Assembly (NCBI GenBank): GCA_025361645.1 | Contig: JANYKI010000093.1 | Span: 1 to 64,000 of the forward strand | From: Methanothrix sp. | Lineage (GTDB): Archaea > Halobacteriota > Methanosarcinia > Methanotrichales > Methanotrichaceae | Length of the DNA: 64,000 nt | Direction of reading: 5' to 3' | Shown here: positions 1-9,800 of the stretch, one piece after another | Layout: every line of letters starts with the position of its first letter | Position numbering within the stretch: the first letter of the stretch is position 1 | Translations under genes and position numbers: made by a program | Notes under the pieces: generated by a model | Seen by the model: only the letters and a program-made list of their open reading frames with translations | Databases searched by the model: none | What the model was told of the DNA's origin: nothing

Positions 1-1
1 C

Positions 2-643
2 TCCGGTCTCACCGGCGTGGAGGCCGCCTCTATTTTGGCAGAAAGCCTGGACGCCAGTATCTACATCATCGAGGCGCGTGAGCGCGTCCTACCCCAGTTC
101 TCCCCCCAGACATCGGTGCTGGTGGAAAAGGCGCTCTCCAAGAAGGGCGTGAACATCCTCACCTCTACCCAGGTGGCTGAGGTCAAAGAGGACTGCATCA
201 GTTTCACGGACGGCTCTTGCCTGGACTGCGACATGGCCATCTGGACGGCAGGAGTCAAGCCCTCTCCTTTCATCCAGGATCTGGACCTGCCCAAGAAGAA
301 CGGCTGGATACTGGTGGACCCCCACCTCAACGCCCAAGGGAATGTCTTTGCCATGGGCGACTGCGCCTGGGTGGAGATCGACGGCAAGCTGGCAACCAAG
401 ACCGGCCTGGAGGCGGAGCGACAGGCCAAATACCTGGCCCATCATTTCAGGAACCTGATTAAAGGGGCGGCTATCGAGAATTACTCGGTGCGGGCCAGCA
501 CGGACAGCCAGGTGGCGCTCATTTCCTTAGGTGCGGATTGCGCCGTGGGCGTGGTGGGAAAGACCTGCATCGGCGTGCCGACGCGGCTCATCTACTCGCT
601 GAAGAGCTGGATTGACAAGTCGTTTATAAAGAGGTTTAAATAA
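2..643 (+). CDS. NAD(P)/FAD-dependent pyridine nucleotide-disulphide oxidoreductase (NDH-2-like), C-terminal part; truncated by window start
   Basis: Frame is open to the left edge (SGLTGVEAAS...); contains FAMGDCAW (FAD-binding GD motif) and AIWTAGVKPSPF typical of NDH-2-like proteins. Confidence 0.85.
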   Translation, partial: SGLTGVEAASILAESLDASIYIIEARERVLPQFSPQTSVLVEKALSKKGVNILTSTQVAEVKEDCISFTDGSCLDCDMAIWTAGVKPSPFIQDLDLPKKNGWILVDPHLNAQGNVFAMGDCAWVEIDGKLATKTGLEAERQAKYLAHHFRNLIKGAAIENYSVRASTDSQVALISLGADCAVGVVGKTCIGVPTRLIYSLKSWIDKSFIKRFK

Positions 644-905
644 AATTTATCTTGAAGATGAGAGCGACTTCTGCCGTTGTGGGGCGGGCCCGAGTAGCTG
701 GTTTTGCCCCGCACTTCGGCTAAGAGACGCCCCTGGTAAGCCGCGCCAAGCTCAGGCACCTTTCTTCTTTTGCGGCTGCAACCCCTCCTGCGTCTTTTGC
801 CAGAACCTCGACACCTACATGCTCTATGCCTGGCTGAAAGGGCAGGCCTGGCGCGCACACTGGCAATGCTTTAATGCCAGGCGGCCCCCAATAATAGGTA
901 GATGA
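642..905 (+). pseudogene. Short open frame with radical-SAM CX3CX2C motif (CNPSCVFCQN); probable gene remnant
   Basis: Frame reads KIYLEDESDFCRCGAGPSSWFCPALRLRDAPGKPRQAQAPFFFCGCNPSCVFCQNLDTYMLYAWLKG...; no complete gene. Confidence 0.45.
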
Positions 906-1327
906 TTCCCTTCGAGTACCTGGAGCACACCGCCGACATAAAGTTTCGAGCCTACGGAAAAACGCCGGCAGAGATGCTCTCCAATGCCGCTGCCGCCCTC
1001 TTCAAATCCATGGTGGAACCTGCAACGATCGTCGTCAACGAGACCTGGAAGGTGGAGCTGAAGGCCTTTGATCTGGAGGATCTGGCCTACCAATGGCTCT
1101 GTGAGATTGTCTTCCTATTCGAGACGGAGTCGGCAGTCTTCGCCACCTTTTCCGTCAATCTAGAGCAAGATGGGACTGAATCTATGCGGCTTTTGGCAGA
1201 GATTGGCGGGGAGAGGATTGACCTTCAGAGACATTCCTTCGAGAATGAGGTCAAGGCCATCACCCGGCACAAGTTTGGCATCAAGAAGAATGAGGTGTGG
1301 TGCATTCAGGTTATTTTGGACGTGTGA
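902..1327 (+). CDS. Archease (RtcB ligase activator)
   Basis: MIPFEYLEHTADIKFRAYGKTPAEMLSNAAAALF is the archease N-terminus; directly upstream of rtcB. Confidence 0.95.
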   Translation: MIPFEYLEHTADIKFRAYGKTPAEMLSNAAAALFKSMVEPATIVVNETWKVELKAFDLEDLAYQWLCEIVFLFETESAVFATFSVNLEQDGTESMRLLAEIGGERIDLQRHSFENEVKAITRHKFGIKKNEVWCIQVILDV

Positions 1328-1329
1328 TT

Positions 1330-2757
1330 ATGGCAGAGATCAGCAAGATCAATGATAATACTTACGAGGTGCCCATCGGCTACCGACCAGGCATGCGCGT
1401 GCCTGGGCGAATTTTTGTCTCCGCGGCATTGCGGGATATGGTGGAGTCGGGAACAATCGATCAGGTGGCCAACGTTGCCAACCTGCCCGGCATTGTCAAC
1501 TACTCCATGGCCATGCCCGATGCCCATCTGGGCTACGGTTTTCCCATCGGCGGCGTGGCTGCCTTTCGCGAGGAGGATGGCATCATAAGCCCAGGAGGAG
1601 TCGGCTTTGATATCAACTGCGGCGTGCGACTGCTACGCACCGATCTGCAGGCAACGAGCGTGCAGCCGCGTATCAATACCCTCATCGATGCTCTCTTCGA
1701 GGCCATCCCCTCCGGCCTGGGAGCCACGGGCCGGCTGCATGTCAGCGACCAGCAACTGACCGATGTTTTCATCAACGGCTCCAAATGGGCAGTGGAGGAG
1801 GGCTACGGCGTTGAGGCCGACCTGTCCCACTGCGAAGAGAGCGGACACATGCCGGGAGCCGATCCGGCCCAGGTGAGCGTGAGAGCGCATAAGCGCGGCC
1901 GGCCCCAGCTGGGAACACTCGGCAGCGGCAACCACTTCCTGGAGATACAGAGGGTGGAGGAGATCTATGATGAGCCAGTAGCCAAAAAATTCGGCCTTTT
2001 CAAGGGTCAGATTACAGTCATGATCCACTGCGGCTCGCGAGGAGCCGGCCATCAGATCTGCACCGATCATCTGGAGGTCCTATCCCGGGCCGTGAAAAAG
2101 TACAACATCGACATTCCCGACAAGCAACTGGCCTGCGCGCCCCTGGGCTCGCCAGAGGCCGACAATTACTTCGGAGCAATGGTCTGTGCCGCCAACTACG
2201 CCTGGGCCAACCGGCATATCATCGCCCACTGGACGCGAGAGGTCTTCGAGAGATACTTCCCCGGCTCAAAGCTCGATCTGGTCTATGACGTGGCCCACAA
2301 CGTGGCCAAGATCGAGGAGCATGAGGTAGAAGGCAAACGCGAACGGCTTTATGTGCATCGCAAAGGGGCCACACGGGCCTTCGGCCCCAGCAGAAGCGAT
2401 GTGCTACAGGCCTACGCAGGCGTGGGCCAGCCCGTGCTCATACCGGGCAGCATGGGAACCTCCTCTTACGTTCTCTGTGGCAACGACCGGGCCCTGGACC
2501 TCACCTTCGGCTCCGCCTGCCACGGTGCGGGCCGGGTCATGAGCCGCAGCCAGGCTCTCAAGTTGTTCACCGGCCAGAATGTGAAAGCCGCCCTGAACAG
2601 AGACGGCATCGTGGTCAAAGCCACCAGCCCCAGCATGCTGGCCGAGGAGGCTCCCCAGGTCTACAAGCCATCTGGGGATGTGGTGGACGTGGTGCATAAT
2701 CTGGGCATCGCCACCAAGGTGGCCCGACTGGTGCCGCTGGGGGTATCAAAGGGATAA
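1330..2757 (+). CDS. rtcB: RNA-splicing ligase RtcB
   Basis: PDAHLGYGFPIGGVAAF, GGVGFDINCGVRLLRT, GTLGSGNHFLEIQ, HCGSRGAGHQ, YDVAHNVAKIEEH; no intein. Start placed at ATG 1330 (MAEISKIN). Confidence 0.97.
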   Translation: MAEISKINDNTYEVPIGYRPGMRVPGRIFVSAALRDMVESGTIDQVANVANLPGIVNYSMAMPDAHLGYGFPIGGVAAFREEDGIISPGGVGFDINCGVRLLRTDLQATSVQPRINTLIDALFEAIPSGLGATGRLHVSDQQLTDVFINGSKWAVEEGYGVEADLSHCEESGHMPGADPAQVSVRAHKRGRPQLGTLGSGNHFLEIQRVEEIYDEPVAKKFGLFKGQITVMIHCGSRGAGHQICTDHLEVLSRAVKKYNIDIPDKQLACAPLGSPEADNYFGAMVCAANYAWANRHIIAHWTREVFERYFPGSKLDLVYDVAHNVAKIEEHEVEGKRERLYVHRKGATRAFGPSRSDVLQAYAGVGQPVLIPGSMGTSSYVLCGNDRALDLTFGSACHGAGRVMSRSQALKLFTGQNVKAALNRDGIVVKATSPSMLAEEAPQVYKPSGDVVDVVHNLGIATKVARLVPLGVSKG

Positions 2758-2770
2758 GAGGATAGAATCG

Positions 2771-3538
2771 ATGAACCTATGCGTCGTCCTGGTGGAGCCC
2801 CTTTACGAGGGCAATGTGGGCTCCGTGGCCCGAGCCATGAAGAACTTCGGCTTTCACGAGCTGGTGCTGGTCAATCCCTGCAAGATCGAGGACTTTGGAT
2901 CGGCCATGGCGTCGCACGCCAGAGATATTCTGCAAATGGCCCGCACCTATGCCGGCCTGCCGGAGGCCCTGCAAGGATGCAACCTGGTGGTGGGCACTAC
3001 GGGAAAGAGGCTGGATGAGGCGCAGCATCACCTGCGTCTGCATCTACGCGTGCCCTGCTTCACCCCGGCAGAGCTGGCTGGCAAGTTGCAGGGAAAAGAG
3101 GGAACCGTGGCGCTGCTCCTGGGCAGAGAGGACTGCGGCTTGAATTCCGAGGAGCTGGCCCTCTGCGACATGCTGGTCTCCATTCCCACCAGTAGCGAGT
3201 ATCCGGTCATGAACCTCTCCCATTCCGCTGCCGTGCTCTTCTACGAGCTATCTCAAACCGATAACGTAGACGGCAACAAAGTGGAGATGGCCAGCGGGGA
3301 GAGTCTGGCCCTGCTGCAAGAGAAGACAAGATCGCTCCTCGCTGAGGTCAGTTACCCCGTTCACAAGGTAGAGTTTACCCTGCTCATGCTGCGGCGCATC
3401 TTTGGCAGGGCGGAGTTGACACAGAGAGAGGCGCGCACCCTGCTCGGTTTGATAAAGAGAATCCGCTGGCGGATAGCAAGCTGCAAAGAGCCGGAAATGC
3501 AGAGCGATGATGAAAATGAAAAAAATGAAAAGAAATAA
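2771..3538 (+). CDS. SpoU/TrmJ-family RNA (cytidine/uridine-2'-O-)-methyltransferase
   Basis: MNLCVVLVEPLYEGNVGSVARAMKNFGF, LLLGREDCGLNSEEL, IPTSSEYPVMNLSHSAAV are SPOUT TrmJ motifs. Confidence 0.9.
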   Translation: MNLCVVLVEPLYEGNVGSVARAMKNFGFHELVLVNPCKIEDFGSAMASHARDILQMARTYAGLPEALQGCNLVVGTTGKRLDEAQHHLRLHLRVPCFTPAELAGKLQGKEGTVALLLGREDCGLNSEELALCDMLVSIPTSSEYPVMNLSHSAAVLFYELSQTDNVDGNKVEMASGESLALLQEKTRSLLAEVSYPVHKVEFTLLMLRRIFGRAELTQREARTLLGLIKRIRWRIASCKEPEMQSDDENEKNEKK

Positions 3539-3539
3539 C

Positions 3540-4031
3540 TCATCGTCTGCAACAGCCGCCCCTTCCCCCCTCCAGGGTCTCGGCGGTCTTCATGGCGGCC
3601 GCAGCCTCTTTTATCCGGCCCAGGCAGTGCAAGGCTAGCGCCGTATTATACCAGGCTCCGGAAAAATAAGCATCCTCGGCGATGGCCGCCTCAAAGCAGC
3701 GTAGTGCCTCAGTATATTTCTTCTGCTGGGCCAGCACCATGCCCTTGTTGCTCAGAGCATGCTTATGCGTTGGTGTGAGCTTAAGGACCTCTTCGAAGCA
3801 CTGCAGAGCCTCAGGGAAACGTTCCAGGCTGGCCAGGATCAAGCCCTTGTTGTTCCAGGCATCAATCAGGGTCTTGTCGATGCCAAGAGCTTGATCGTAT
3901 GCTTTGATCGCCTCTTCCCCCTGCCCGCTATTGCATAGCTCATTTCCTTTCTCCAGCCAAAAGCCGGAAGACTGCGTTTCACTGGCGGATGGGATCATGA
4001 GCACGGAAAAAGCCTGAATTGGAGAGAACAT
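3540..4031 (-). CDS. TPR-repeat protein
   Basis: Tandem TPR motifs (AIKAYDQALGIDKTLIDAWNNKGLILASLERFPEALQCFEEVLKLTP...). Confidence 0.85.
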   Translation of the reverse strand: MFSPIQAFSVLMIPSASETQSSGFWLEKGNELCNSGQGEEAIKAYDQALGIDKTLIDAWNNKGLILASLERFPEALQCFEEVLKLTPTHKHALSNKGMVLAQQKKYTEALRCFEAAIAEDAYFSGAWYNTALALHCLGRIKEAAAAMKTAETLEGGRGGCCRR

Positions 4032-4085
4032 AAACTGGTGGATTGTCTCCTATGGCAAAAAGGTTTCGACGAAAAGAAAATATCT

Positions 4086-4871
4086 CTAGTCCTGCCTCTT
4101 CGCCCTCTTGAAGGCGTCCTCCACTGCATCGCGGATGATGTAGCCGCCCTTGTGCAGCACGGTGTCGCCAAGCTCCGTGTCCCGCTCCATCGATCCTGTG
4201 CAGGGGTAAGCATGATGCGCCTCGGAGATCCTCTCTCGGATGTCGGGCTGATCCGGCTCCAGGCCCAGGAGACGCTTGGCCACAAACCAGGTGGAGCCGC
4301 AGGGCGCTGTGCGCAGCACACTGGCTGCCAGGATGTGGTCTTTTCCCGCCCGGCTCTTTTGCACCGTCACATCGATTAAGGGATCGCCAATGCCGGCCTC
4401 CGTGAGAAAGGCATAAATGTTCGGCTTGGCCGGATCTGGAACCAGGGCGCAAAAGGGCTTGGCAAAGGCCGCCTCCATCCCGAGCTCCTTAGCCTTCTCC
4501 TCCAGTTGCGTTCTCTGGCCCAACGGAAGATCGCGAGGCGACTCCGAGCCGCCCACAATGCCCTTCACACCCGCCTCCTTCAGTTTGGGAAGCAGGCCGA
4601 AGAGAATGTCGGGATGAACATTGATGACGAGAGCAATGTCTGCGGCAGGGATGTTCTGGGGCAGCAGTGGTTCCACATCATCAATGAAGTCCCCCAGGGA
4701 TGCGGGATCGGGCATCTCCACCAGGGAGACTATGTTCTGGGCATAGCCCGGCCGGACATTCCTGCACTGGGTGCAGGCATCGGCACAGGAGATGCAAAAG
4801 CCCGAATAGTTGATGAGATTGCCCACAACCCTCTCGCCAAATTCGCCATTGTAGAATACTAGCAGTTTCAA
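4086..4871 (-). CDS. DUF166 family protein of methanogens
   Basis: MKLLVFYNGEFGERVVGNLINYSGFCISCADACTQCR...; archaeal DUF166-type N-terminus with clustered Cys. Confidence 0.75.
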   Translation of the reverse strand: MKLLVFYNGEFGERVVGNLINYSGFCISCADACTQCRNVRPGYAQNIVSLVEMPDPASLGDFIDDVEPLLPQNIPAADIALVINVHPDILFGLLPKLKEAGVKGIVGGSESPRDLPLGQRTQLEEKAKELGMEAAFAKPFCALVPDPAKPNIYAFLTEAGIGDPLIDVTVQKSRAGKDHILAASVLRTAPCGSTWFVAKRLLGLEPDQPDIRERISEAHHAYPCTGSMERDTELGDTVLHKGGYIIRDAVEDAFKRAKRQD

Positions 4872-5042
4872 GCCTTCACCACACTATCAATAAAAGCATG
4901 CACGCCTTTTCTTTAGTTGCAGCCATTATCTGGATATCAAGGTATTTAGACTTGAGCGTTTCTGCAAAGATACCATTGACAGGCAAATAGTGCGTTCTGG
5001 CTATTGTTTTTAAAAAAAAGAAAAAATAGAAAATAAAGTATT

Positions 5043-6050
5043 TCAGGTCGTCTTTGCTTGGCAAGCTGCAGCCATGTGGCGCGCCGCATAGAGTATAGCA
5101 GCAAAGCCCAGGCTCATGGAGATCAATGAGATCAGACCTCCCACCAACGGCAGCCAGCAGAGCACATTGAGGATTACAAATCCGATTATGAAGTAGACCA
5201 GATCGCTCTGTTTCTTATTAGCCCGCTCGCCAATCCACTTGCCCAGGCTGAAGGAGACGAAGGTTCCGCTCAGCATGAGGGCTGCGAAGAATAGCAACAT
5301 TGAGATCAAGGCAATGGGCAGGCCCACAACCGTTACCGCCACCAGCAGCAAGGCAATAAATGAGGCAATGATCATGACGAAACCCAGCAAGGTCTTGAGC
5401 AGGGTCGAGCTTCTCACCTCGCCATCCACTGCCTGGATGATGCCGGGCAGGTACTTAACCAAAATCAATCCCAAAATGAAGTAGCCCAGCATGGCCAGCA
5501 GGCTGAAGATGTTAAAGCCCATATCATTGTCCGCTCTCTTCTCAGACTGATCTTCTACCTTGTAGAAATTCACCTTTCCAGCCGAGCCGGTGTTATTGAA
5601 TTGATTGGCGCTGACGGTGAGGGTGCCGTTGACTTGTCCCGCGTTAACCACCTGGCCGCCGCCGATGAGAGCATCTCTTTCCACCGTATTACCGGGAAGG
5701 ATGTTCACCTGGCCGCCCGCGGCCACCAGATTGGTGCCGATGTTGCCGCCCAGGTTGACATTTCCGCCCGCAGCTACAACCTTTCCCCCCACGTTCGCGT
5801 TGACATAAACCTGGCCACCGGCAGCGATGACATCCCCCTTCACCGGGGCATTGATGTTCACCGTGCCGCCGGCAACTATGGCCGAGTCCACCGGGGCGTT
5901 GATGCTCACCATGTTGCCCGCAGCGATAATATCGTCGGCAATAGCCGTGTCTATGGTAATTGTATCACCAGAAAAAACCTGCAATGCCTGCCCTGGTGAG
6001 CAGAGCAGAACAAGAGTCATCAAAACGAGAATTGCTTTAATACACTTCAT
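5043..6050 (-). CDS. Bactofilin-like (polymer-forming repeat) membrane protein with signal peptide and C-terminal TM segments
   Basis: Hydrophobic leader, repeated VxINAPVxGDVIAAGGxVxV beta-repeat units, then about 4 hydrophobic helices. ORF spans 5043..6062; 6050 uses the internal Met (MKCIKAILVL). Confidence 0.7.
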   Translation of the reverse strand: MKCIKAILVLMTLVLLCSPGQALQVFSGDTITIDTAIADDIIAAGNMVSINAPVDSAIVAGGTVNINAPVKGDVIAAGGQVYVNANVGGKVVAAGGNVNLGGNIGTNLVAAGGQVNILPGNTVERDALIGGGQVVNAGQVNGTLTVSANQFNNTGSAGKVNFYKVEDQSEKRADNDMGFNIFSLLAMLGYFILGLILVKYLPGIIQAVDGEVRSSTLLKTLLGFVMIIASFIALLLVAVTVVGLPIALISMLLFFAALMLSGTFVSFSLGKWIGERANKKQSDLVYFIIGFVILNVLCWLPLVGGLISLISMSLGFAAILYAARHMAAACQAKTT

Positions 6051-6173
6051 CCCATTCACCATAATTAAATGGCACCTTATCCAATAAATAACCCATGTAT
6101 TTGATTTCCGAAAAGGTTTGCTGGTTCAAGTTCCAGTTTAAATACGATGAACAACTGATTTGCTGAGAATGAT

Positions 6174-6758
6174 TTGTATGGGGGGCATGGTTTGAAAATC
6201 GCGGTAGACATTGACGGGGTCCTGGCAGACCAAGTCAGTGCTGTTTTGAAGGAAATTGAAAAAGATTATGGACAGACGTATTGCAAGAGCGATATCAATC
6301 GTGCCCACTGGAGCTTTGCGGGAATAGAGATATGGACGGAAATAGCCCGGTTGTTGGCCGACCCCGAATACGTTATGAGAGTGCCGTTGATCGAGGGCTC
6401 TCAAAAAGCCATAAAGCAGCTTTGCAGGCATGATCTTCTTGTGGTAACGGCCAGACGGCCCAACGCCGAGGAGGCCACCAAAAGATGGCTGAACTGGCAC
6501 TTTCCCAGCCTGACAAAGTACTATCATGCCAGGACCGGCACCAAGCATAATATATCCTCCGACGTGCTGATCGACGACCTGGATATGAACATCGTAGAAT
6601 TTGTCAGAAGCGATCCCAATCGACGAGGAATTCTTTTCCTGCACCCCTGGAGCTTAAATGGTACGGATATTGAAGACTATTCAGATCAAGTATACTATTG
6701 CCCGCAATGGCAAAGTGCAGTGAAAGCTATTGATGATATTATGGGCGATCAACCTTGA
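6174..6758 (+). CDS. HAD-superfamily 5'-nucleotidase-like protein
   Basis: KIAVDIDGVLADQVSAVLKEIEKDYG (HAD motif I DxDGV), LLVVTARRPNAEEATKRW, DVLIDDLDMN. True start may be the internal TTG. Confidence 0.75.
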   Translation: MYGGHGLKIAVDIDGVLADQVSAVLKEIEKDYGQTYCKSDINRAHWSFAGIEIWTEIARLLADPEYVMRVPLIEGSQKAIKQLCRHDLLVVTARRPNAEEATKRWLNWHFPSLTKYYHARTGTKHNISSDVLIDDLDMNIVEFVRSDPNRRGILFLHPWSLNGTDIEDYSDQVYYCPQWQSAVKAIDDIMGDQP

Positions 6759-9328
6759 AAAAACTGCCTGAACTGCTCGCTCCCGCCGGCTCGCCCCAGG
6801 CCCTGGCCGCAGCCATCGCCGCGGGAGCCGATGCCGTTTATCTGAGCGGCAAGAGATTTGGGGCACGAAAATTTGCCGCAAACTTTGATGAGCCCGCCCT
6901 GGCTTTGGCTATAGACTACGCCCACCTCCGGAACGTAAAAGTCTATGTGACAGTCAACACTCTCATCAGAGAAAATGAGCTCTACGATGTGGCTCTGTAT
7001 CTTCTCCGCCTTTTCGAGATGGGGGTAGATGCCGTGCTGCTACAGGATCTGGGGCTAGGCCTGCTGGCATGCCGCATGGTGCCAGAGCTGGAGAGGCACG
7101 CCTCCACCCAGATGACCATCCATAACAAAGAGGGTGCTCTCTTTGCGACCCGCGCTGGATTTAGGAGAGCGGTCCTGGCCAGAGAGGTCGGGCTGGATGA
7201 GATCAAAACGATGGGGCAAGAGTTGGAGAATGAGAAAGATATAGCCACGCCGGGAATCGGCCTGGAGGTTTTCGTGCACGGCGCTCTATGCTACTCTTAC
7301 TCCGGGCAGTGCCTTCTCTCCTCGGCCATCGGCGGACGCAGCGGCAACCGGGGCATGTGCGCCCAGCCCTGTAGAAAGCCCTACGTGCTGCTCAGAGGAG
7401 AAAAAGACAGTTACGGCAGGCCGACCGGCCTGGCAGCCCAGCCGCAAAGAGAGCGCTTTCTCATATCCACCCGCGACCTTTGCGTTTACCGGCATCTGGA
7501 CAGGATCGTCCGCTCGCCGATAGAGTCCCTGAAGATTGAAGGGAGGATGAAGTCCCCGGAGTACGTTGCCATCGTAACCAGCATTTACAAAAGAGCCCTG
7601 CAGGCCATTGCCAAAGGCAAGTGGTCGCCGTCTTCTGAGGATGAAAGAGACCTGGCCTTGTCCTTCAACCGCGACTTCACGAAAGGCCACCTGCTGGGGG
7701 CCAGGGATGTCATGGGCCGGGAGATGTCGGACAACCGGGGCGTACTCATCGGCAGCGTGACCTCTTTCGATGTGCAGAGAGGCGAGGCGGCAGTAAGGCT
7801 CTCCGGCCCCTTTTGCCCTGAGAAGGGCGATGGTCTGGTCTTTCTGGCTCCTGGCCAGGAGATGGGCCTGGTGGTGCAAAAAGTGGTGCAAAAGGATGGC
7901 CTGCTGCGACTGATGACGCCGGAGAGGGTGCGCCCAGGCAGCAAAGTCTATCTGACGGGCAGCACCGCTCTGGCCAAAAAAGCGCAGGAGATCATCGCCT
8001 CCGACAAGATAGAGATCCCCCTGGATTTGACCATCACCTGGCAGGAGGGCACGCCTCTGCTAGAGGCCCGGCTGGAAGACGGCCGCATAGTTCAGGTCAA
8101 AGCCGCCTTCAGAATGGAAAAGGCCAAAAATCAGCCCACTTCCCGGCAGCAGATCGAATCGCAGATGCTGCGAACGGGTGGAACGCCCTTTGTCGTCCAA
8201 AAGATTGCCATGGACTACGCCGGGGATCTTTTCGCTCCCTTAGGTGCCTTAAACCAGGCTCGGCGTGATCTCTTGGAAAAGGTGCAAGAGGCCCTTTTGG
8301 AAAAGAGGCGCCCCACGAAGGAGAAGGTAGAGAGGGCGCGAGATATATTGAAAGAGCTGAACCTGTCTGCCTTTGCATCTCCTGCCTCTACTGGTCCTGC
8401 CTCCAATGCCCCGACCACATCTGTTGGTCGCATACCCTCACTGGCCGTCTATGCCGATAGCCTGGAGACCGTGAGGGGCGCCGTTCTGGGAGGATGCCAG
8501 CGGGTTTACTTTGAGCCCGTCCTGGGATGGGGGGAGAAAGACCGGACCCTAAAAGCCGAGAAGCTGATAGAAGAGGCAAAGGCCATCTGCGGAAAAGTGC
8601 CGCTGATCTGGAAGTGGCCCAAAATCACCGACGCCGATTTTTTCAAGTTCGCCAATCCCCTGCTGGCCAGAGCAAATATCGACGCGATTATGGTGGAGAA
8701 CGTGGGTGGCGTACAGGCCGTTATAGGGGCCGGCCCCAAGGTCCATCTTTATGGAGCCTCCGGCCTCAATGTCTGCAATCACCTGACCGTGCAGGCGCTA
8801 GCTCCGCCCTTAGAGCAACTCACTCTCTCTCCAGAGCTGTCCGCCCGGCAACTGGCCGATACCGTAGCCGTTGTGCGCCTTATCCCGGACGCGCCCCAGA
8901 TGGAGCTGATGGTGCAGGGTAGCCAGGAGGTTATGGTAGCCGAGGACTGTATGCCCCTTCCCGCCCAAGGAGAATATGATGCAAAAGAATTCTGGGGCCT
9001 GCAGGACATGAGACGCATCTTTCCCCTGCGCCTGGATGATGATCGGAGGACGCACATCTTTAACTCTGCCGAGACCTGCCTGCTCGACCAGATGCCCGAG
9101 ATATTCGCCATCGATCTAGATGGAGTGGCCGTAGACGCGCGAGGCCGGACGGGAGAGTACGCCCGCGAGATGACAAAGATTTACAAAAAGGCCATAGATC
9201 TGACCGAGAGGGGAGGCGGGACTCTCCGCCAGGATCTGGAAAGCCTGAAGGATTCCATCCGGCCCCTGGCCCTGGGGGGCATAACCCACGGCCACTTCCA
9301 AAAGGGGCTGAAGGATGAGATCACTTAG
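6755..9328 (+). CDS. Peptidase U32 family protein (long, about 857 aa)
   Basis: PELLAPAGSPQALAAAIAAGADAVYLSGKRFGARKFAANF..., VFVHGALCYSYSGQCLLSSAIGGRSGNRGMCAQPCRKPY, DLCVYRHLDRIVRSPIESLKIEGRMKSPEYVA. TTG start overlaps the upstream stop. Confidence 0.95.
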   Translation: MKKLPELLAPAGSPQALAAAIAAGADAVYLSGKRFGARKFAANFDEPALALAIDYAHLRNVKVYVTVNTLIRENELYDVALYLLRLFEMGVDAVLLQDLGLGLLACRMVPELERHASTQMTIHNKEGALFATRAGFRRAVLAREVGLDEIKTMGQELENEKDIATPGIGLEVFVHGALCYSYSGQCLLSSAIGGRSGNRGMCAQPCRKPYVLLRGEKDSYGRPTGLAAQPQRERFLISTRDLCVYRHLDRIVRSPIESLKIEGRMKSPEYVAIVTSIYKRALQAIAKGKWSPSSEDERDLALSFNRDFTKGHLLGARDVMGREMSDNRGVLIGSVTSFDVQRGEAAVRLSGPFCPEKGDGLVFLAPGQEMGLVVQKVVQKDGLLRLMTPERVRPGSKVYLTGSTALAKKAQEIIASDKIEIPLDLTITWQEGTPLLEARLEDGRIVQVKAAFRMEKAKNQPTSRQQIESQMLRTGGTPFVVQKIAMDYAGDLFAPLGALNQARRDLLEKVQEALLEKRRPTKEKVERARDILKELNLSAFASPASTGPASNAPTTSVGRIPSLAVYADSLETVRGAVLGGCQRVYFEPVLGWGEKDRTLKAEKLIEEAKAICGKVPLIWKWPKITDADFFKFANPLLARANIDAIMVENVGGVQAVIGAGPKVHLYGASGLNVCNHLTVQALAPPLEQLTLSPELSARQLADTVAVVRLIPDAPQMELMVQGSQEVMVAEDCMPLPAQGEYDAKEFWGLQDMRRIFPLRLDDDRRTHIFNSAETCLLDQMPEIFAIDLDGVAVDARGRTGEYAREMTKIYKKAIDLTERGGGTLRQDLESLKDSIRPLALGGITHGHFQKGLKDEIT

Positions 9329-9334
9329 GGCAGA

Positions 9335-9637
9335 TCAGAGGACATAATCCACTACTATCCGGCTCTCGCATACTTTGCCGACAAAGTTTGCCACCAAGAC
9401 GTGCTCGGCGTGCTTCTGGTAGCGGTAAAGGGCTTCTTTGCTCTCGAATTCTGAAACCAGGACCAGATCATAGGCCACGCCCGCCTCAATGAAGTTGATA
9501 CCCACCTCGAAGAACTTGATCTCCTCGATTTGGGCGGGAAGAGCTTCCAGCTTAGCCTTCAGCGCCTTGATATTTGCCGCCTTATCCCTGCCCTCTGCCC
9601 ATTCTTTGAGCTTGAACATAACGATATGCTTGATCAT
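9335..9637 (-). CDS. Dabb (stress-responsive A/B barrel) domain protein
   Basis: MIKHIVMFKLKEWAEG...KAKLEALPAQIEEIKFFEVGINF...YDLVLVSEFESKEALYRYQKHAEHV. Confidence 0.9.
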   Translation of the reverse strand: MIKHIVMFKLKEWAEGRDKAANIKALKAKLEALPAQIEEIKFFEVGINFIEAGVAYDLVLVSEFESKEALYRYQKHAEHVLVANFVGKVCESRIVVDYVL

Positions 9638-9756
9638 CCGCAAAAGCCTCCCTGCTACCAGGAACATTTCCTCTATTGCGGTCACATGCATAGTTTATAA
9701 CGATAATGGTTTTCCCGAAGGAGGGCGGAGATTGAGGGGACCAGGGACTCTGGCAG

Positions 9757-9800
9757 TCAACTACCACGCCCTAAAGGACGTGGCTTGCGGCTCCGTAAAA
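9757..9800 (-). repeat. IS200/IS605 (TnpB-type) terminal hairpin / omegaRNA-3'-end-like relic
   Basis: Minus strand: GCAAGCCACGTCCTTTAGGGCGTGGTAGTTGACT; hairpin 9764-9783 (arms 8/9 paired) followed by GTTGAC, as at right ends of tnpB elements. Confidence 0.55.
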
